The notes beneath the pieces were generated by a model. It worked only from the letters and a program-made list of their open reading frames with translations. It did not search any database and was not told the origin of the DNA. Below are positions 36,071 to 51,100 of a DNA stretch of 64,000 nt, piece after piece (position 1 is the stretch's first letter; every line of letters starts with the position of its first letter). Origin of the DNA: Brassica napus (taxonomy: Eukaryota > Streptophyta > Magnoliopsida > Brassicales > Brassicaceae). The translations under genes and the position numbers were made by a program. The stretch lies in assembly GCF_020379485.1 (NCBI RefSeq), contig NC_063439.1, positions 9,216,466-9,280,465 on the forward strand, in the 5' to 3' direction.

Positions 36071-39004
36071 ATATTTTTTGATCAATAGGTTGTATATTTT
36101 AATAAAATTCTCAAAACTTCTATTTTTAGAAAGTTTTCATTTTTATTGAGAATATTGTAGATTTAGGTTGTGATTTAGAAATTAGGATAACAAGAATTTT
36201 TGTTGATATGAGAGTATTCTTTGAGTTTTTGATCAATAAGTTGTATTTTTAGATAAAATTCTCAAAAATCTATTTAGGAAAGTTTTCTTTTTATTGGAAA
36301 TATGTAGATTGGGGTTCAGATTAAAATATTAGACACAAGAATTTTTGTTGATAGGTGAGTATTTTTTTAAAAGTTTTGATCACTAGTTGTATATTTTATA
36401 TAAAATTCTCAAAAATTCTATTTTGGAAAGTTTTCATTTTGTGAATAATAGTGTGGATTTGGGGTTTGATTTAGAAATTAGGATAACAAGAATTTTTGTT
36501 GATAGATGAGTATTCTTTACATTTTGATGAATAGTTGTATTTTTTTAAAATATAATTCTCAAAAGTTCTATTTTAGAAAGTTTCATTTTGGTGAATAATA
36601 GTGTGGATTGGGGTTTTGATTAGAATTAGGATAACAAGAATTGTTGTTGATAGATGGAGTATTCTTTTAGATTTTTTGATCAATAGTTGTATTTTTTAAA
36701 TATATTATCAAAAATTTATTTTAGGAAAGTTTTCATTGCTATAGAAATATTGTAGATTTGGGGTTTGTGATTTAGAAATTAGGATAACAATATTTTGTTG
36801 ATGTATGAGTATTTTTTAGATTTTTTGATCAATAGGTTGTTTATTTTAGATAAAATTCTCAAAACTTCTATTTTAGAAAGTTTTCATTTATTGAGAAATA
36901 TTGTAGATTTAGGGTTGTGATTTAGAAATTAGGATAACAAGAAATTTTGTTGATAGATGAGTATTCTTTGAGGATTTTTGATCAATAGTTGTATTTTTAA
37001 GATAAAATTCTCAAAAAATTATTTTAGGAAAGTTTTATTTTTAATTGGGAAATATTGTAGATTTGGGGTTCAGATTAAAATATTAGAATAACAAGAATTT
37101 TTGTTGATAGGTGAGTATTTTAAAAGTTTTTGATCAATAGGTTGTATATTTATATATAAAATTTCTCAAAAATCTATTTTTGGAAAGTTTTCATTTTTGT
37201 GAATAATAGTGTGGATTTGGGGTTTTGATTTAGAAATTAGGATAACAAGAATTGTTTGTTGATAGATGAGTTTCTTTTAATTTTGATCAATAGTTGTATT
37301 TTTAAATATAATTTCAAAATTCTATTTAGAAAAAATTCATTTTGGTGAATAATAGTGTGGATTTGGGGTTTTGATTTAGAAATTAGGATAACAAGAATTG
37401 TTTGTTGATAGATGGAGTATTCTTTTAGATTTTTGATCAATAGTGTATTTTTAAATATAATTATCAAAAGTTCTATTTTAGGAAAGTTTCATTGTATATA
37501 GAAAATATTGTAGATTGGGGGTGTTGATTTAGAAATTAGGATAACATATATTTTTTGATGTGAGTATTTTTTAGATTTTTTTTATCAATAGGTTGTATAT
37601 TTTAGATAAAATTCTCAAAACTTCATTTTAGAAAGTTTTCATTTTTATGAGAAATATTGTAGATTTAATTGGATTTAGAATTTAGGATACAAGAAATTTT
37701 GTTGATAGATATGAGAGAGGGGTTTTTTGATCAATAGGTTGTATATTTTAGATGAAATTTTCAAAATTTATTTTTTGAAAGTTTCATTTTTATTGAGGAA
37801 ATATGTAGAGTTAGGGTTGTGATTTAGAATTAGGATAACAAGAAATTTTTGTTGATAGATGAGTATTCCTTGTGGAGTTTTGATCAATAAGTTGTATTTT
37901 TAAGATAAAATTCTCAAAAAATTATTTAGGAAGTTTATTTTTATTGGGAAATTGTAGATTTGGGGTTCAGATTAAAAATATTAGAACAACAAGAATTTTT
38001 GTTGATAGGTGAGTATTTTTTAAAAGTTTTTGATCAATAGGTTGTATTTTATATAAAATTCACAAAAATTCTATTTTGGAAAGTTTCATTTTGTGAAAAT
38101 AGTGTGGTTTGGGGTTTGATTAGAAATTAGGATAACAAAAAATTTTTGTTGATAGATGGAGTATTCTTTTACATTTTTGATGAATAGTTGTATTTTTAAA
38201 TATAATTATCAAAAGTTCTATTTTAGGAAAGTTTTCATTTAGGTGAATAATAGTGTGGATTTGGGGTTTGATTTAGAAATTAGGAAACAAGAATTGTTGT
38301 TAATGATGGAGTATTCTTTTAGATTTTTTGACGAATAAATTGTATTTTTAAATATAATTATCAAAAGTCTATTTTAGGAAAGTTTTCATTGTCTATAGAA
38401 CTATTGTAGATTTGGAGTTGTGATTTAGACATTAGGATAACAATATTTTTGTTGATAATGAGCGTTTGTTTAGATTTTTTGATCAATAGGTTAATTTTAG
38501 ATAAAATTTCTCAAAACTTCTATTTTTAGAAAGTTTTCATTTTATTGAGAATATTGTAGAGTTAGGGTTGTGATTTAGAATTTAGGATAACAAGAAATTT
38601 TGTTGATAGATGAGTATCTTTGAGGATTTTGATCAATAAGTTGTATTTTTAAGATAAAATTCTCAAAATCTATTTAGGAAAGTTTTATTTTTATTTGGAA
38701 ATATTGTAGATTTGGGGTTCAGATTAAAATATTAGAACAACAAGAATTGTTGTTGATAGGGTGAGAATTTGTAAAAAGTTTGATCAATAGATTGTATATT
38801 TGATATAAAATTCAAAAATTCTATTTTGGAAAGTTTCATTTTGTGAATAATAGTGTGGATTGGGGTTTTTGATTTAGAAATTAGGATAACGAAATGTTTG
38901 TTGATCGATGGAGATTTTTTACATTTTTGATGAATTTGTAGTTTAAAATAATTTCAAAAGTTCTATTTTTAGGAAAGTTCCTATTTGCATGCTAATAGTG
39001 TGGA

Positions 39005-39104
39005 NNNNNNNNNNNNNNNNNNNNNNNNNNNNNNNNNNNNNNNNNNNNNNNNNNNNNNNNNNNNNNNNNNNNNNNNNNNNNNNNNNNNNNNNNNNNNNNN
39101 NNNN
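39005..39104. other. Assembly gap of exactly 100 N
   Basis: The run of 100 N is a conventional placeholder, so the true array length is unknown. Satellite sequence of the same orientation lies on both sides. Flanks within several kilobases show many apparent single-base deletions. Confidence 0.97.
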
Positions 39105-42100
39105 TTTTGTTGATAGGTGATAATCTTTAAAATTTTTGATCAATAGTTGTATATTTTAAATAAAATTCTCAAAATTCTATTTTTGGAAAGTTTCATTTTT
39201 GTGAATATAGTGTGGATTTGGGGTTTTGATTTAGAAATTAGGATAACAAAATTTTTGTTGATAGATGGAGTATTCTTTTAGATTTTTTTGATCAATAGTT
39301 GTATTTTTTAAATATAATTCTCAAAAGTTCTATTTTAGGAATTTTCATTTTGGTGAATAATAGTGTGTATTTGGGTTTTGATTTAGAAATTAGGATAACA
39401 AGATTGTTTGTTGAATGATGGAGTATTTTTTTAGATTTTTTGATCAATAGTTGTATTTTTAAAATATAATTCTCAAAATTTCTATTTTAGGAAAGTTTTC
39501 ATTTTGGTAAAATATTGTAGATTTGGGGTTGTGATTTAGAAATTAGGATAACAAATATTTTTTGTTGATAGATGAGTATTTTTTAGATTTTTTGATCAAT
39601 AGTTGTATTTTAAATAAATTCTCAAAACTTCTATTTTTAGAAAGTTTTCATTTTTATGAATAATTGTATAGTTGGGGTTGTGATTTAGAATTTAGGATAC
39701 AAGAATTTTTGTTGATAGATGAGTATTCTTTGAGATTTTTGATCAATAGTTGTATTTTTTAAATAAATTCTCAAAAATTCTATTTAGGAAGTTTTATTTT
39801 TATTTGGAAATATTGTAGATTTGGGGTTTGATTTAAAATTAGGAACAACAAGAATTTTGTTGATAGATGATATTTTTTTAAATTTTTTGATCAATAGGTT
39901 GTATTTTATATAAAATTCTCAAAAATTCTATTTTTGGAAAGTTTCATTTTGTGAATAATAGTGTGGATTTGGGGTTTTGATTAGAAATTAGGATAACAGA
40001 ATTGTTGTTGATAGATGGAGTATCTTTTACATTTTTTGATCAATAGTTGTATTTTTAAAATATAATTCTCAAAAGTTCTATTTTAGGAAAGTTTTCATTT
40101 TGATGAATAATAGTGTGGATTTGGGGTTTTGATTTAGAAATTAGGATAACAAGAATTGTGTTGATAGATGGAGTATTCTTTTAGATTTTTTGATCAATAG
40201 TTGTATTTTTAAATATAATTCTCAAAAGTTCTATTTTTAGGAAAGTTTTCATTGTCTATAGAAAATGTAGATTTGGGGTTGTGATTTAGAAATTAGGATA
40301 ACAACAATATTTTTTGTTGATGTATGAGTATTCTTTTAGATTTTTTGATCAATAGGTTGTATTTTTAGATAAAATTCTCAAAACTTTTATTTTTAAAAGT
40401 TTTCATTTTATTGAGAATATTGTAGATTTAGGGTTTGATTTAGAAATTAGGATAACAAGAATTTTGTTGATAGATGAGTATTCTTTTGATTTTTTTGATC
40501 AATAGTTGTATTTTTAAGATAAATTCTCAAAAAATCTATTTTAGGAAAGTTTTTTTTTATTTGGAAATATTGTAGATTTGGGGTTCAGATTAAAAATTAG
40601 AACAACAAGAATTTTTGTTGATAGTATGAGCATTTTTTAAAAGTTTTGATCAATAGGTTGTATATTTTTATATAAAATTCTCAAAATTCTATTTTGGAAA
40701 GTTTCATTTTTGTGAATAATAGTGTGATTTGGGGTTTTGATTTAGAAATTAGGATAACAAGAATTGTTTGTTGATAGATGGAGTATTCTTTTACATTTTT
40801 GATGAATAGTTGTATTTTTTAAATATAATTCTCAAAATTCTATTTTAGGAAAGTTTTCATTTTTGAATAATAGTGTGGATTGGGGTTTTGATTTAGAAAT
40901 TAGGATAACAAGAATTGTTTGTTGATAGATGGAGTATTCTTTTAGATTTTTTGATCAATAGTTGTATTTTTTAATATAATTCTCAAAATTCTATTTTAGG
41001 AAAGTTTTCATTTTCTATAGAAATATTGTAGATTTGGGTTTGTGATTTAGAAATTAGGATAACAATATTTTTGTTGATATATGAGTATTTTTTAAGATTT
41101 TTTGATCAATAGGTTGTTATTTAGATAAAATTCTCAAAACTTCTATTTTTAGAAAGTTTTCATTTTTATTGAGAAATATTGTAGAGTTGGGGTTGTGATT
41201 TAGAATTTAGGATAACAAGAAATTTTGTTGATAGATGAGTATTCTTTGAGATTTTTGATCAATAGTTGTATTTTTAGATATAATTCTCAAAAAATCTATT
41301 TTAGGAAAGTTTTATTTTTATTGGAAATATTGTAGATTTGGGGTTCAGATTAAAAATTAGAACAACAGAATTTTTGTTGATAGGTGAGATTCTTTTAAAA
41401 GTTTTTGATCAATAGGTTGTATATTTTATATAAATTCTCAAAAATTCTATTTTTAGAAAGTTTTCATTTTTGAGATAATAGTGTGGATTTGGGGTTTTGA
41501 TTTAGAAATTAGGATAACAAGATGTTTGTTGATAGATGGAGTATTCTTTTACATTTTTTGATAATAGTTGTATTTTTTAAATATAATTCTCAAAAGTTCT
41601 ATTTTAGGAAAGTTTTCATTTTGGTGAATAATAGTGTGGATTTGGGGTTTTGATTTAGAAATTAGGATAACAAGAATGTTTGTTTAATGATGGAGTATTC
41701 TTTTAGTTTTTTGATCAATAGTTGTTATTTTAAATATAATTCTCAAAAGTTCTATTTTAGGAAAGTTTTCATTGTCTATAGAAATATTGTAGATTTGGGG
41801 TTGTGATTTAGAAATTAGGATAACAATATTTTTTGTTGATATATGAGTATTTGTTTAGATTTTTTGATCAATAGTTTATTTTTAGATAAAATTCTCAAAA
41901 CTTTCTATTTTAGAAAGTTTTCATTTTTATTGAGAAATATTGTAGATTTAGGGTTGTGATTTAGAATTTAGGATAACAAGAAATTTTGTTGATAGATGAG
42001 TATTCTTTGAGGATTTTTGATCAATAGTTGTATTTTTAAATAAAATTCTCAAAAATCTATTTTAGGAAAGTTTTATTTTTATTGGAAATATTGTAGATTT

Positions 42101-45100
42101 GGGGTTCAGATTAAAAATTTAGAACAACAAGAATTTTTGTTGATAGGTGAGCATTTTTTAAAAGTTTTGATCAATAGGTTGTATATTTTAAATAAAATTC
42201 TCAAAAATTCTATTTTGGAAAGTTTCATTTTTGTGAATAATAGTGTGGATTTGGGGTTTTGATTTAGAAATTAGGATAACAGAATTTTTTGTTGATAGAT
42301 GGAGTATTCTTTAACATTTTTGATGAATAGTTGTATTTTTAAATATAATTCTCAAAATTCTATTTTAGGAAAGTTTTCCATTTTGATGAATAATAGTGTG
42401 GATTTGGGTTTTGATTTAGAAATTAGGATAACAAGAATTGTTTGTTGAAAGATGGAGTATTCTTTTAGATTTTTTGATCAATAGTTGTATTTTTTAAATA
42501 TAATTCTCAAAATTTCTATTTTAGGAAAGTTTTCATTTTCTATAGAAATATTGTAGATTTGGGGTTGTGATTTAGAAATTAGGATAACATTATTTTTTGT
42601 TGATATATGAGTATTTTTTTAGATTTTTTGATCAATAGGTTGTATATTTTAGATAAAATTCTCAAAAATTCTATTTTAGAAAGTTTTCATTTTTATTGAG
42701 AAATATTGTAGATTTAGGGTTGTGATTTAGAATTTAGGATAACAAGAAATTTTGTTGATAGATGAGTATTCTTTGAGGATTTTTGATCAATAAGTTGTAT
42801 TTTTAAGATAAAATTCTCAAAAAATCTATTTTAGGAAAGTTTTATTTTTATTTGGAAATATTGTAGATTTGGGGTTCAGATTAAAAATATTAGAACAACA
42901 AGAATTTTTGTTGATAGGTGAGCATTTTTTTAAAAGTTTTGATCAATAGGTTGTATATTTATATAAAATTCTCAAAAATTCTATTTTTGGAAAGTTTTCA
43001 TTTTTGTGAATAATAGTGTGGATTTGGGGTTTTGATTTAGAAATTAGGATAACAAGAATTGTTTGTTGATAGATGGAGTATTCTTTTACATTTTTTGATG
43101 AATAGTTGTATTTTAAAATATAATTCTCAAAAGTTCTATTTTAGGAAAGTTTCAATTTTGTGAATAATAGTGTGGATTTGGGGTTTTGATTTAGAAATTA
43201 GGATAACAAGAATTGTTTGTTGAAAGATGGAGTATTCTTTTAGATTTTTTGATCAATAGTTGTATTTTTTAAATATAATTCTCAAAAGTTCTATTTTAGG
43301 AAAGTTTTCATTGTCTATAGAAATATTGTAGATTTGGGTTGTGATTTAGAAATTAGGATAACAATATTTTTTGTTGATGTATGAGTATTTGTTTAGATTT
43401 TTTGATCAATAGGTTGTATTTTAGATAAATTCTCAAAACTTCTATTTTTAGAAAGTTTTCATTTTTATTGAAATATTGTAGATTTAGGGTTGTGATTTAG
43501 AATTTAGGATAACAAGAAATTTTGTTGATAGATGAGTATTCTTTGAGGATTTTTGATCAATAAGTTGTATTTTTAAGATAAAATTCTCAAAAAATCTATT
43601 TTAGGAAAGTTTTATTTTTATTTGGAAATATTGTAGATTTGGGGTTCAGATTAAAAATATTAGAACAACAAGAATTTTTGTGATAGGTGAGCATTTTTAT
43701 AAAAGTTTTGATTAATAGGTTGTATATTTTATATAAAATTCTCAAAAATTCTATTTTGGAAAGTTTCATTTTTGTGAATAATAGTGTGGATTTGGGGTTT
43801 TGATTTAGAAATTAGGATAACAAGAATTGTTTGTTGATAGATGGAGTATTCTTTTACATTTTTTTATGAATAGTTGTATTTTTAAATATAATTCTCAAAA
43901 GTTCTATTTTAGGAAAGTTTCCATTTTGATGAATAATAGTGTGGATTTGGGGTTTTGATTTAGAAATTAGGATAACAAGAATTGTTTGTTAATGATGGAG
44001 TATTCTTTTAGATTTTTACAATAGTTGTATTTTTAAAATATAATTATCAAAAGTTCTATTTTAGGAAAGTTTTCATTGTCTATAGAAATATTGTAGATTT
44101 GGGGTTGTGATTTAGAAATTAGGATAACAATATTTTTTGTTGATATATGAGTATTTGTTTAGATTTTTGGATCAATAGGTTGTTTATTTAGATAAAATTC
44201 TCAAAACTTCTATTTTTAGAAAGTTTTCATTTTTATTGAGAAATATTGTAGAGTTAGGGTTGGGATTTAGAATTTAGGATAACAAGAAATTTTGTTGATA
44301 GATGAGTATTCTTTGAGGATTTTTGATCAATAAGTTGTATTTTTAAGATAAATTCTCAAAAATCTATTTTAGGAAAGTTTTATTTTTATTGGAAATATTG
44401 TAGATTTGGGGTTCAGATTAAAAATATTAGAACAACAAGAATTTTTGTTGATAGGTGAGCATTCTTTTAAAAGTTTTGATCAATAGGTTGTATATTTTAT
44501 ATAAAATTCTCAAAAATTCTATTTTGGAAAGTTTTCATTTTTGTGAATAATAGTGTGGATTTGGGGTTTTGATTTAGAAATTAGGATAACAAGAATTGTT
44601 TGTTGATAGATGGAGTATTCTTTTACATTTTTTGATGAATAGTTGTATTTTTTAAAATATAATTCTCAAAAGTTCTATTTTAGAAAAAAAATTTTTTGGT
44701 GAATAATAGTGTGGATTTGGGGTTTTGATTTAGAAATTAGGATAACAAGAATTGTTTGTTTACAGATGGAGTATTCTTTTAGATTTTTTGATCAATAGTT
44801 GTATTTTTTAAATATAATTATCAAAAGTTCTATTTTAGGAAAGTTTTCATTGTATATAGAAATATTGTAGATTTGGGGTTGTGATTTAGAAATTAGGATA
44901 AAAATATTTTTTTGATGTATGAGTATTTTTTAGATTTTTTTTATCAATAGGTTGTATATTTAGATAAAATTCTCAAAACTTCTATTTTTAGAAAGTTTTC
45001 ATTTTTATTGAGAAATATTGTAGATTAAAGGTTGTGATTTAGAATTTAGGATAACAAGAAATTTTGTTGATAGATGAGTATTCTTTGGATTTTTGATCAA

Positions 45101-48100
45101 TAAGTTGTATTTTTATGATAAAATTCTCAAAAATGTTATTTAGGAAAGTTTTATTTTATTGGGAAATATTGTAGATTTGGGGTTCAGATTAAAATATTAG
45201 AACAACAAGAATTTTTGTTGATAGGTGAGCATTCTTTTAAAGTTTTGATCAATAGGTTGTATATTTTAGATAAAATTCTCAAAAATTCTATTTTTGGAAA
45301 GTTTTCATTTTTGTGAATAATAGTGTGGAATTGGGGTTTTGATTTATGAAATTAGGATAACAAGAATTGTTTGTTGATAGATGGAGTATTCTTTTATATT
45401 TTTTGATGAATAGTTGTATTTTTTAAATATAATTCTCAAAAGTTATTTTTAGAAAAGTTTTCATTTTGGTGAATAATAGTGTGGATTTGGGGTTTTGATT
45501 TAGAAATTAGGATAACAAGAATTGTTTGTTGATAGATGGAGTATTCTTTTAGATTTTTTGATCAATAGTTGTATTTTTTAAATATAATTCTCAAAATTTC
45601 TATTTTAGGAAAGTTTCATTGTATATAGAAATATTGTAGATTTGGGGTTGTGATTTAGAAATTAGGATAACATTATTTTTTTTTGATATATGAGTATTTT
45701 TTTAGATTTTTTGATCAATAGGTTGTATATTTTAGATAAAATTCTCAAAACTTCTATTTTTAGAAAGTTTTCATTTTTATTGAGAAATATTGTAGATTAA
45801 GGGTTGTGATTTAGAATTTAGGATAACAAGAAATTTTGTTGATAGATGAGTATTCTTTGAGGATTTTTGATCAATAAGTTGTATTTTTAAGATAAAATTC
45901 TCAAAAATTTATTTTAGGAAAGTTTTATTTTTATTGGGAAATATTGTAGATTTGGGGTTCAGATTAAAAATATTAGAACAACAAGAATTTTTGTTAATAG
46001 GTGAGCATTCTTTTAAAAGTTTTGATCAATAGGTTGTATATTTTATATAAAATTCTCAAAAATTCTATTTTTGGAAAGTTTTCATTTTTGTGAATAATAG
46101 TGTGGAATTGGGGTTTTGATTTAGAAATTAGGATAACAAGAATTGTTTTGTTGATAGATGGAGTATTCTTTTACATTTTTTGATGAATAGTTGTATTTTT
46201 TAAAATATAATTCTCAAAAGTTATATTTTAGAAAATTTTCTTTTTGTGAATAATAGTGTGGATTTGGGGTTTTGATTTAGAAATTAGGATAACAAGAATT
46301 GTTTGTTTACAGATGGAGTATTCTTTTAGATTTTTTGATCAATAGTTGTATTTTTTAAATATAATTATCAAAAGTTCTATTTTAGGAAAGTTTTCATTGT
46401 ATATAGAAATATTGTAGATTTGGGGTTGTGGTTTAGAAATTAGGATAAAATATATTTTTTTGATGTATGAGTATTTTTAGATTTTTTTTATCAATAGGTT
46501 GTATATTTTAGATAAAATTCTCAAAACTTCTATTTTTAGAAAGTTTTCATTTTTATTGAGAAATATTGTAGATTTAGGTTGTGATTTAGAATTTAGGATA
46601 ACAAGAAATTTTGTTGATAGATGAGTATTCTTTGAGGTTTTTTGATCAATAGGTTGTATATTTTAGATGAATTTTCAAAACTTCTATTTTTGAAAGTTTT
46701 CATTTTTATTGAGAAATATTGTAGAGTTAGAGTTGTGATTTAGAATTTAGGATAACAAGAAATTTTGTTGATAGATGAGTATTCCTTGTGGACTTTTGAT
46801 CAATAAGTTGTATTTTTAAGATAAAATTCTCAAAAGTGTTATTTAGGAAAGTTTTATTTTTATTGGGAAATATTGTAGATTTGGGGTTCAGATTAAAAAT
46901 ATTAGAACAACAAGAATTTTTGTTGATAGGTGAGCATTCTTTTAAAAGTTTTGATCAATAGGTTGTATATTTTATATAAAATTCACAAAATTCTATTTTT
47001 GGAAAGTTTCATTTTTGTGAATAATAGTGTGGATTTGGGGTTTTGATTTAGAAATTACGATAACAAAAATTATTTGTTGATAGATGGAGTATTCTTTTAC
47101 ATTTTTGATGAATAGTTATATTTTTTAAATATAATTATCAAAAGTTCTATTTTAGGAAAGTTTTCATTTAGGTGAATAATAGTGTGTATTTGGGGTTTTG
47201 ATTTAGAAATTAGGATAACAAGAATTGTTTGTTTAATGATGGAGTATTCTTTTAGATTTTTTGACAATAATTGTATTTTTAAATATAATTATCAAAAGTT
47301 CTATTTTAGGAAAGTTTTCATTGTCTATAGAAATATTGTAGATTTGGAGTTGTGATTTAGAAATTAGGATAACAATATTTTTTGTTGATGTATGAGTATT
47401 TGTTTAGATTTTTTGATCAATAGGTTATATTTTAGATAAAATTCTCAAAACTTCTATTTTTAAAAGTTTTCATTTTATTGAGAAATATTGTAGAGTTAGG
47501 GTTGTGATTTAGAATTTAGGATAACAAGAAATTTTTTGATAGATGAGTATTCTTTGAGGATTTTTGATCAATAAGTTGTATTTTTAAGATAAAATTCTCA
47601 AAAATCTATTTTAGGAAGTTTTATTTTTATTTGGAAATATTGTAGATTTGGGGTTCAGATTAAAAATATTAGAACAACAAGAATTTTTGTTGATAGGTGA
47701 GCATTTTTTTAAAAGTTTTGATCACTAGGTTGTATATTTTATATAAAATTCTCAAAATTCTATTTTTGGAAAGTTTCATTTTTGTGAATAATAGTGTGGA
47801 TTTGGGGTTTTGATTTAGAAATTAGGATAACAAGAATTGTTTGTTGATAGATGGAGTATTCTTTTACATTTTTTGATGAATAGTTGTATTTTTAAAATAT
47901 AATTCTCAAAAGTTCTATTTTAGGAAAGTTTCCATTTTGATGAATAATAGTGTGGATTTGGGGTTTTGATTTAGAAATTAGGATAACAAGAATTGTTTGT
48001 TGAAAGATGGAGTATTCTTTTAGATTTTTTGATCAATAGTTGTATTTTTTAAATATAATTCTCAAAAGTTCTATTTTAGAAAAGTTTTCATTGTCTATAG

Positions 48101-51100
48101 AAATATTGTAGATTTGGGGTTGTGATTTAGAAATTAGGATAACAATATTTTTTGTTGATATATGAGTATTTTTTTAAGATTTTTGATCAATAGGTTGTAT
48201 ATTTTAGATAAAATTCTCAAAACTTCTATTTTTAGAAAGTTTTCATTTTTATTGAGAAATATTGTAGATTTAGGGTTGTGATTTAGAATTTAGGATAACA
48301 AGAAATTTTGTTGATAGATGAGTATTCTTTGAGGATTTTTGATCAATAAGTTGTATTTTTAAGATAAAATTCTCAAAAAATCTATTTTAGGAAAGTTTTA
48401 TTTTTAATTGGAAATATTGTAGATTTGGGGTTCAGATTAAAAATATTAGAACAACAAGAATTTTTGTTAATAGGTGAGCATTCTTTTAAAAGTTTTGATC
48501 AATAGGTTGTATATTTTATATAAAATTCTCAAAAATTCTATTTTTGGAAAGTTTTCATTTTTGTGAATAATAGTGTGGATTTGGGGTTTTGATTTAGAAA
48601 TTAGGATAACAAGAATTGTTTGTTGATAGATGGAGTATTCTTTTACATTTTTTGATGAATAGTTGTATTTTTTTAAATATAATTCTCAAAAGTTATATTT
48701 TAGAAAAATTTTCTTTTTGGTGAATAATAGTGTGGATTTGGGGTTTTGATATAGAAATTAGGATAACAAGAATTGTTTGTTTACAGATGGAGTATTCTTT
48801 TAGATTTTTTGATCAATAGTTGTATTTTTTAAATATAATTATCAAAAGTTCTATTTTAGGAAAGTTTTCATTGTATATAGAAATATTGTAGATTTGGGGT
48901 TGTGGTTTAGAAATTAGGATAAAAATATATTTTTTTGATGTATGAGTATTTTTTTAGATTTTTTTTATCAATAGGTTGTATATTTTAGATAAAATTCTCA
49001 AAACTTCTATTTTTAGAAAGTTTTCATTTTTATTGAGAAATATTGTAGATTTAAGGTTGTGATTTAGAATTTAGGATAACAAGAAATTTTGTTGATAGAT
49101 GAGTATTCTTTGAGGTTTTTTGATCAATAGGTTGTATATTTTAGATGAAATTTTCAAAACTTCTATTTTTTGAAAGTTTTCATTTTTATTGAGAAATATT
49201 GTAGAGTTAGAGTTGTGATTTAGAATTTAGGATAACAAGAAATTTTGTTGATAGATGAGTATTCCTTGTGGACTTTTGATCAATAAGTTGTATTTTTAAG
49301 ATAAAATTCTCAAAAGTGTTATTTAGGAAAGTTTTATTTTTATTGGGAAATATTGTAGATTTGGGGTTCAGATTAAAAATATTAGAACAACAAGAATTTT
49401 TGTTGATAGGTGAGAATTCTTTTAAAAGTTTTGATCAATAGGTTGTATATTTTATATAAAATTCACAAAAATTCTATTTTTGGAAAGTTTCATTTTTGTG
49501 AATAATAGTGTGGATTTGGGGTTTTGATTTAGAAATTACGATAACAAAAATTATTTGTTGATAGATGGAGTATTCTTTTACATTTTTTGATGAATAGTTG
49601 TATTTTTTAAATATAATTATCAAAAGTTCTATTTTAGGAAAGTTTTCATTTAGGTGAATAATAGTGTGTATTTGGGGTTTTGATTTAGAAATTAGGATAA
49701 CAAGAATTGTTTGTTTAATGATGGAGTATTATTTTAGATTTTTGACAAATAATTGTAATTTTAAAATATAATTATCAAAAGTTCTATTTTAGGAAAGTTT
49801 TCATTGTCTATAGAAATATTGTAGATTTGGAGTTGTGATTTAGAAATTAGGATAACAATTTTTTTGTTGATATATGAGTATTTGTTTAGATTTTTTGATC
49901 AATAGGTTATATTTTAGATAAAATTCTCAAAACTTCTATTTTTAGAAAGTTTTCATTTTTATTGAGAAATATTGTAGAGTTAGGGTTGTGATTTAGAATT
50001 TAGGATAACAAGAAATTTTGTTGAGAGATGAGTATTCTTTGAGGATTTTTGATCAATAAGTTGTATTTTTAAGATAAAATTCTCAAAAAATCTATTTTAG
50101 GAACGTTTTATTTTTATTTGGAAATATTGTAGATTTGGGGTTCAGATTAAAAGTATTAGAACAACAAGAATTTTTGTTGATAGGTGATCATTTTTTAAAA
50201 AGTTTTGATCACTAGGTTGTATATTTTATATAAAATTCTCAAAAATTCTATTTTTGGAAAGTTTCATTTTTGTGAATAATAGTGTGGATTTGGGGTTTTG
50301 ATTTAGAAATTAGGATAAAAGAATTGTTTGTTGATAGATGGAGTATTCTTTTACATTTTTTGATGAATAGTTGTATTTTTAAAATATAATTCTCAAAAGT
50401 TCTATTTTAGGAAAGTTTCCATTTTGATGAATAATAGTGTGGATTTGGGGTTTTGATTTAGAAATTAGGATAACAAGAATTGTTTGTTGAAAGATGGAGT
50501 ATTCTTTTAGATTTTTTGATCAATAGTTGTATTTTTTAAATATAATTCTCAAAAGTTCTATTTTAGGAAAGTTTTCATTGTCTATAGAAATATTGTAGAT
50601 TTGGAGTTGTGATTTAGAAATTAGGATAACAATATTTTTTGTTGATGTATGAGTATTTGTTTAGATTTTTTGATCAATAGGTTATAGTTTAGATAAAATT
50701 CTCAAAACTTTTATTTTTAAAAAGTTTTCATTTTTATTGAGAAATATTGTAGAGTTAGGGTTGTGATTTAGAAATTAGGATAACAAGAAATTTTGTTGAT
50801 AGATGAGTATTCTTTGAGGATTTTTGATCAATAAGTTGTATTTTTAAGATAAAATTCTCAAAAAATCTATTTTAGGAAAGTTTTATTTTTATTTGGAAAT
50901 ATTGTAGATTTGGGGTTCAGATTAAAAATATTAGAACAACAAGAATTTTTGTTGATAGGTGAGCATTTTTATAAAAGTTTTGATTAATAGGTTGTATATT
51001 TTATATAAAATTCTCAAAAATTCTATTTCTGGAAAGTTTCATTTTTGTGAATAATAGTGTGGATTTGGGGTTTTGATTTAGAAATTAGGATAACAAGAAT

